Source: Fen-1308 sp035319185
GTDB taxonomy: Bacteria; Nitrospirota; Thermodesulfovibrionia; Thermodesulfovibrionales; Dissulfurispiraceae
Assembly: GCA_035319185.1 (NCBI GenBank)
Contig: DATHDF010000072.1
Coordinates: 1 to 8,811, forward strand
Length of the DNA stretch: 8,811 bases
Direction of reading: 5' to 3'
Part shown: positions 6,062-8,811 of the stretch, in pieces
Position numbering within the stretch: the first letter of the stretch is position 1
How the letters are laid out: every line of letters starts with the position of its first letter
Notes under the pieces: generated by a model
What the model was told of the DNA's origin: nothing
The model's database searches: none
The model's input: only the letters and a program-made list of their open reading frames with translations
Made by a program: the position numbers and the translations under genes

Positions 6062-6871
6062 CTAGTAAAGAGGCTTATCCGTCGACACACCCCAGTTCAC
6101 AATGCGTGTCGCACCGTTTGAACTGTTGACTATATACCAATTGCCGTTAGAGGGCCTAAATACGCATATATCGGTTTTGCCGTCGCCGTCATAATCGCCA
6201 GGGATCGGCTTGTCGCCGTTTACTCCCCAGTTTGCGATCCGCACAGCATTATTCGAACTGTTGATGATGTACCAGGTGCCGTTTGACGGACGGAATACTG
6301 CTATATCTGTCTTCCCGTCTCCATCATAGTCTGCCGGCACAGGGATGTCGTTGCTGATGCCCCAGTTGACGATCCTCGGTAGATTTGTTGAGCTGTCCAT
6401 TATATACCAGTTCCCATTGGAAGGACGGAATACGGCTATGTCAGCTTTCCAGTTTCCGTTATAATCTCCAGGGACAGGAATATCTCCGCTAACTCCCCAA
6501 TTCATAACACGGACTGAATTATCGGAACTCCTGATTACATACCAAGTTCCATTTGAGGGACGAAATACAGCAATGTCGGTCTTACCATCTCCGTCATAGT
6601 CGCCAGGGACAGACGTATCCGTACTTGCGCCCCAGTTTCTCACCGTCACAGTGCCATTGGAAGAGTTCATGATGTACCAGTTACCTTCAGAAGGACGCCA
6701 AACCGCAGCATCCGTCTTACCATCACCGTCATAATCGCCCGGCACAGGCGCATCAGTACTTACACCCCAGTTAACTATACGCGGCGTATTTGTAGAGCTG
6801 TTCATTATATACCAATTGCCGTTGGACGGACGGTAGACCGCTATATCCATTTTATGGTCTCCGTCAAAATC
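6062..6871 (-). repeat. Six 45-aa (135-bp) FG-GAP/VCBS-like coding repeats
   Basis: Units begin at residues 346, 391, 436, 481, 526 and 571 of the 614-aa protein. They are strict in length but clearly diverged at synonymous positions, so this array is old. Unit 4 has DYNGNWKAD in place of DYDGDGKTD, which should weaken calcium binding. Unit 1 has DFDGDHKMD. Confidence 0.9.
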
Positions 6872-7906
6872 ATATTTATCAGAGCCTGAATTGCCGCGGA
6901 TGGCCAATATGCCCTGAGTATTTACTGTCATAAGACCCGTTTCTGCATCATGCCCGCCACTATTATCGGTAGCATTTATTACAAAATATCCGCTTGAGTC
7001 TATATTGATTACACCCTTGCCCCAGTATGGCCCAGGAGTTGCAACCGCGTTAGCGTGCCATGTTCCGGTCAAATCAGATTGGGGATAAGAAGTACCTTTC
7101 CTGGTCATTATCATAATGGCCGCCGAGCCGGCTTGAGGAGTTTGTGTACAGGCTGCAACAGTTTTGCCTGCATCCAGATGACATGTGACAGGTCCTCTGC
7201 CAGGCGGTGTTATGGTCATCTCGCCGGTTGTCAAATTGACGATTGCACCAGAGCCGCTTTCGAAAAGACCTGTTTCACCGTCGCTGTTTTCACCATTGAT
7301 CGTCCAGCTGCCGTCGGCGTTGGTAGTGAGCTGCCCACGCTGCCAATATGGACCCGGCGACAGTAATGAATGATAATTCCATTCCCCTACGAAATCGGAT
7401 GCCGCGTATGATGAGCCCCTTTTCGTGAGAACAGAAAGCGCTGTAGAACTTTCAGAAGTCCAGGTTTCGGCGCAGGCAATAACAGTTTTTCCCGAGTCGA
7501 GATGGCAGGTCATTTCCGGGACAGTCAATATCCCATCTGCTTCCATTGAAAAGTTCCCGGTGACTCCGTCTGTCTCCCCATTGCTGTCTATTTCTGAAGT
7601 CGTGAAGTGTCCGTTAGCCTCGACAACAGCGGTCCCTCGCATCCAATAAGGGGCAATTACTTCAGTTGCAATCTTGTTGATGTGCCACGTTCCTGCCAGA
7701 TCTGACATGCTATAGGTACCCTGCTTGGTCATGACAATAAGCTCGGAGGTATTGTCTCCGCCGCCCCACGTATGAGCCATGACCGCTACTGTCTTGCCTG
7801 AATCGAGACTGCCGGTAGTCGGAATGGCCAGCGCTGTGCATGGAAGTATGACCGACAAAACAACTGCTGCGAAGCAAAGCAACCCGGCTGAAGACAATGC
7901 TCTCAT
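6062..7906 (-). CDS. Secreted repeat protein: three unknown ~105-aa domains + six FG-GAP/VCBS-like repeats, 614 aa
   Basis: Residues 1-27 form a Sec signal peptide (ending CTALA). Residues about 34-340 hold three copies of a domain I do not recognise: LDSGKTV at 34, 136 and 244 (LDAGKTV in the third), then (S)DLxGTW, then PYWxRG-like, then a GETG-like turn. Copies 2 and 3 carry a paired-Cys pattern, CHLD(S/A)GKTVxAC, that copy 1 lacks. Residues 346-614 are six 45-aa units of the form DYDGDGKTDIAVFRPSNG, NWYI, NWG, PVPG, typical of calcium-loop beta-propeller proteins. There is no lipobox, LPXTG, PEP-CTERM or membrane anchor, so it is probably secreted or surface-bound. ATG 7906 follows AAGGAGG at 6 nt; an in-frame ATG at 7939 is less likely. 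Expression should be set by the c-di-GMP riboswitch upstream. A role in adhesion or biofilm is inference. Confidence 0.88.
   Translation of the reverse strand: MRALSSAGLLCFAAVVLSVILPCTALAIPTTGSLDSGKTVAVMAHTWGGGDNTSELIVMTKQGTYSMSDLAGTWHINKIATEVIAPYWMRGTAVVEANGHFTTSEIDSNGETDGVTGNFSMEADGILTVPEMTCHLDSGKTVIACAETWTSESSTALSVLTKRGSSYAASDFVGEWNYHSLLSPGPYWQRGQLTTNADGSWTINGENSDGETGLFESGSGAIVNLTTGEMTITPPGRGPVTCHLDAGKTVAACTQTPQAGSAAIMIMTRKGTSYPQSDLTGTWHANAVATPGPYWGKGVINIDSSGYFVINATDNSGGHDAETGLMTVNTQGILAIRGNSGSDKYDFDGDHKMDIAVYRPSNGNWYIMNSSTNTPRIVNWGVSTDAPVPGDYDGDGKTDAAVWRPSEGNWYIMNSSNGTVTVRNWGASTDTSVPGDYDGDGKTDIAVFRPSNGTWYVIRSSDNSVRVMNWGVSGDIPVPGDYNGNWKADIAVFRPSNGNWYIMDSSTNLPRIVNWGISNDIPVPADYDGDGKTDIAVFRPSNGTWYIINSSNNAVRIANWGVNGDKPIPGDYDGDGKTDICVFRPSNGNWYIVNSSNGATRIVNWGVSTDKPLY
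6887..7807 (-). repeat. Three tandem copies of an unrecognised ~105-aa domain
   Basis: Copy starts at residues 34, 136 and 244 are spaced 102 and 108 residues apart. Shared landmarks are LD(S/A)GKTVxA, (V/I)xTK or TRKG, D(L/F)xG(T/E)W, P(G)PYWxxG, and a Gly/Asp-rich turn before a final beta-like segment. The alternating pattern and the GTW and PYW motifs hint at a small beta-barrel, loosely lipocalin- or avidin-like, but I do not assign a family. Confidence 0.7.
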
Positions 7907-7912
7907 AATAGG

Positions 7913-7919
7913 CCTCCTT
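7913..7919 (-). promoter_or_regulatory. Ribosome binding site deciding the repeat-protein start
   Basis: AAGGAGG lies 6 nt before ATG 7906 on the minus strand and directly precedes the signal peptide. The upstream ATG 7939 has GGAGGGG at 7950-7956, with a less favourable spacing of 10-12 nt. Confidence 0.75.
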
Positions 7920-7956
7920 GCAGTTAAATTCACAACCATTAAACAACATCCCCTCC

Positions 7957-8003
7957 AAATAAAAAGCCGAACTGCCGATTCAGAAGTCTTCGGCAGCCCG
8001 GCT
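7957..8003 (-). terminator. Intrinsic terminator of the riboswitch expression platform
   Basis: Minus strand: AGCCGGGCTGCCGA (8003-7990) pairs with TCGGCAGTTCGGCT (7978-7965). This gives 14 pairs including two G·U wobbles, with an 11-nt loop, followed by TTTTATTT. The left arm is the 3' strand of the c-di-GMP aptamer, so terminator and folded aptamer exclude each other. Ligand binding should therefore allow read-through. Confidence 0.85.
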
Positions 8004-8070
8004 GTCTTGCTTACAAGACCCGTTGCTTTCCGCCCTCTCCTCGCGAAGAGTTGGGCTTTATCGGGACGTT
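7984..8070 (-). promoter_or_regulatory. Cyclic-di-GMP-I (GEMM-I) riboswitch aptamer
   Basis: Aligned base for base to the V. cholerae Vc2 aptamer, the 5' half has the same length from position 10 to 52. It has A18, G20 (8056), a GCGA tetraloop of the GNRA class (8044-8041) capping CTCTTC/GGAGAG, and A47 (8029) in GGAAAGC. Two pairs covary: 21-46 is C-G instead of G-C, and 23-43 is C-G instead of A·A. The 3' half is near consensus: CGGGTCTTG, loop TAAG, CAAGACAGCCGGG, then CTGCCGA. G20 favours c-di-GMP over the 3',3'-cGAMP variant (G20A). It lies in the leader of the secreted repeat-protein gene. Confidence 0.92.
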
Positions 8071-8087
8071 TATTTATGTGACGACTA

Positions 8088-8116
8088 AAAATACCATAAA
8101 ACGTGCAGCTTGTCCA
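8088..8116 (-). promoter_or_regulatory. Promoter of the riboswitch/repeat-protein unit
   Basis: On the minus strand TGGACA (8116-8111), a 17-bp spacer and TATTTT (8093-8088) are present, with TGG just before the -10 box as an extended -10. Transcription would start near 8081, about 11 nt before the aptamer's first paired bases. Confidence 0.6.
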
Positions 8117-8225
8117 GCGAAATAATTTATTACATTATCTTATTGATATTACACAATAATTTATCGTATTGATCTAGGAGCATGCATTGCGGGTTGGAAC
8201 ACGAGATCTATTCGTAGCGAAAGAG
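8117..8225. other. AT-rich non-coding region upstream of the riboswitch promoter
   Basis: Bases 7907-8280 hold no gene. Outside the riboswitch, promoter and terminator, the part from 8117 to about 8175 is strongly AT-rich and could act as an UP element. It has two direct copies of TGTAATA (minus strand, 8153-8147 and 8134-8128) 19 bp apart. I see nothing definite in 8176-8225. Confidence 0.35.
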
Positions 8226-8264
8226 ACGAAAAGGGCCAACCCTTTATGAGCCGGCCCTTTTCGT
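8226..8264 (-). terminator. Strong hairpin terminator after the second FG-GAP-like gene
   Basis: ACGAAAAGGGCC (8226-8237) and GGCCCTTTTCGT (8253-8264) form a perfect 12-bp stem with a 15-nt loop. Read on the minus strand, the right arm ends CCCTTTTCGTCTCTTT, acceptable as a U-rich exit. It starts 16 bp past the stop codon of the minus-strand gene and should isolate it from the riboswitch unit. Confidence 0.8.
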
Positions 8265-8280
8265 GTTATGAAATCCTTCT

Positions 8281-8811
8281 TCAGTGGATCGGTATGTCTG
8301 TAGCCAATCCCCAGTTTGTAATGCTTGCAGATCCGGTTGAGCTGTTGATGATATACCAGTTGCCATCAGACGGCCTGAACACCGCAATATCAGTCTTGCC
8401 GTCTCCATCGTAATCCCCGGGAACTGGAACATCATTCGTTGTTCCCCAATTCTTTATAGTGTAAGTTCCCGTTGAAGAGTTCATTATATACCAGTTGTTG
8501 TCTGATGCGCGGAATACCGCTACATCGGTTTTGCCATCCCCATCATAGTCTCCAGGAACTGGAACGTCATTCGTGGTTCCCCAGGTCTTTATAGTGTAAG
8601 TCCCCGTTGAAGAATTCATTATATACCAGTTGTTGTCTGATGCGCGGAATACCGCTACATCGGTTTTGCCATCCCCATCATAGTCTCCAGGAACTGGAAT
8701 GTCATTCGTGGTTCCCCAGGTCTTTATAGTGTAAGTCCCCGTTGAAGAATTCATTATATACCAGTTGTTGTCTGATGCGCGGAATACCGCTACATCGGTT
8801 TTGCCATCCCC
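8281..8811 (-). CDS. FG-GAP/VCBS-like repeat protein, C-terminal part (5' end outside window)
   Basis: The last 176 codons of a gene that enters from the right edge; no start is visible. The part seen is entirely 45-aa units: one partial unit beginning GDGKTDVAVF, two full units with DYDGDGKTDVAVFRASDNNW, then a more diverged terminal unit with DYDGDGKTDIAVFRPSDGNW ending ATDIPIH. Each carries the DxDGDGKTD calcium-binding loop. It is a paralogue of the repeat region of the neighbouring 614-aa protein, whose units use RPSNG and end TDKPLY. The protein is probably secreted, but the signal peptide would lie outside the window. It has its own terminator. Whether it too has a c-di-GMP riboswitch cannot be seen. 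The methionines inside the window are repeat-internal and not starts. Confidence 0.9.
   Translation of the reverse strand, partial: GDGKTDVAVFRASDNNWYIMNSSTGTYTIKTWGTTNDIPVPGDYDGDGKTDVAVFRASDNNWYIMNSSTGTYTIKTWGTTNDVPVPGDYDGDGKTDVAVFRASDNNWYIMNSSTGTYTIKNWGTTNDVPVPGDYDGDGKTDIAVFRPSDGNWYIINSSTGSASITNWGLATDIPIH
8416..8811 (-). repeat. Near-identical 135-bp tandem coding repeats
   Basis: The period is exactly 135 bp. By eye, unit 8551-8685 differs from 8686-8811 at one base in 126, and unit 8416-8550 differs from 8551-8685 at about eight in 135. The terminal unit (8281-8415) is more diverged. The array continues past the right edge. The near-identity, including silent sites, points to recent duplication or gene conversion. 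Confidence 0.92.

Noticed and set aside
7907..7939. Upstream start ATG 7939 adding 11 residues with an ARRPIM segment (possible Tat-like signal)
   Set aside because: Ribosome spacing is poor compared with AAGGAGG before ATG 7906, and the twin-Arg context does not match the S/T-R-R-x-F-L-K pattern well.
8041..8070. 3',3'-cGAMP (G20A) variant of the GEMM riboswitch
   Set aside because: The base aligned to Vc2 position 20 is G (8056), so c-di-GMP is the expected ligand.
8244..8435. Minus-strand 63-codon open frame near the right-hand gene
   Set aside because: Out of frame with the FG-GAP repeats and running through the terminator hairpin; a shadow of the repeat gene.

Overview
The window looks like chromosomal DNA of a diderm (Gram-negative) bacterium. 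It has an outer-membrane-type porin ending in Phe, an Amt transporter made with a cleavable signal peptide, a near-consensus sigma-54 promoter, and a class I cyclic-di-GMP riboswitch in front of a secreted protein. This mix is common in Deltaproteobacteria-like lineages (Desulfobacterota, Geobacter relatives) and in Nitrospirota. I cannot fix the phylum from the sequence, and no phage, transposon, CRISPR, tRNA or rRNA signal was seen.

Layout, left to right. (1) 1-2008, minus strand: a compact operon driven by a sigma-54 promoter (1992-2008). It encodes a 67-aa stand-alone Fis/NifA-type helix-turn-helix protein, a small porin and an ammonium transporter cut off by the left edge. The order and promoter suggest nitrogen-controlled ammonium acquisition. 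(2) 2182-3862, plus strand: a 548-aa flavoprotein joining an AhpF-like double thioredoxin-fold N-terminus to an NADPH-type thioredoxin-reductase core. Its -10 box lies so close to the ATG that the mRNA is probably leaderless. (3) 3825-5198, minus strand: a membrane sensor histidine kinase without an adjacent response regulator; its 3' end overlaps the reductase gene by 38 bp. (4) 5199-5317: a divergent control region with a perfect CRP/FNR-type TGTGA-N6-TCACA site, followed by a pentapeptide-repeat gene (5318-6016, plus) that also looks leaderless.

(5) 6062-8116, minus strand: the most interesting unit. A sigma-70-type promoter is followed by a c-di-GMP-I aptamer, a terminator hairpin that re-uses the aptamer's 3' strand (so ligand should switch the gene ON), and a 614-aa secreted protein. 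That protein has three copies of a roughly 105-aa domain I do not recognise, then six 45-aa FG-GAP/VCBS-like calcium-loop repeats. (6) 8226-8811, minus strand: a strong hairpin terminator and the 3' end of a second FG-GAP-like gene, whose 135-bp repeats are almost identical at the DNA level and which runs off the right edge.

How the parts work together: the left operon would move ammonium across the outer membrane (porin) and inner membrane (Amt). The right part is a surface or secreted repeat-protein locus tied to c-di-GMP, the usual signal for the sessile lifestyle. The central genes (redox flavoprotein, kinase, pentapeptide protein) have no obvious shared pathway.
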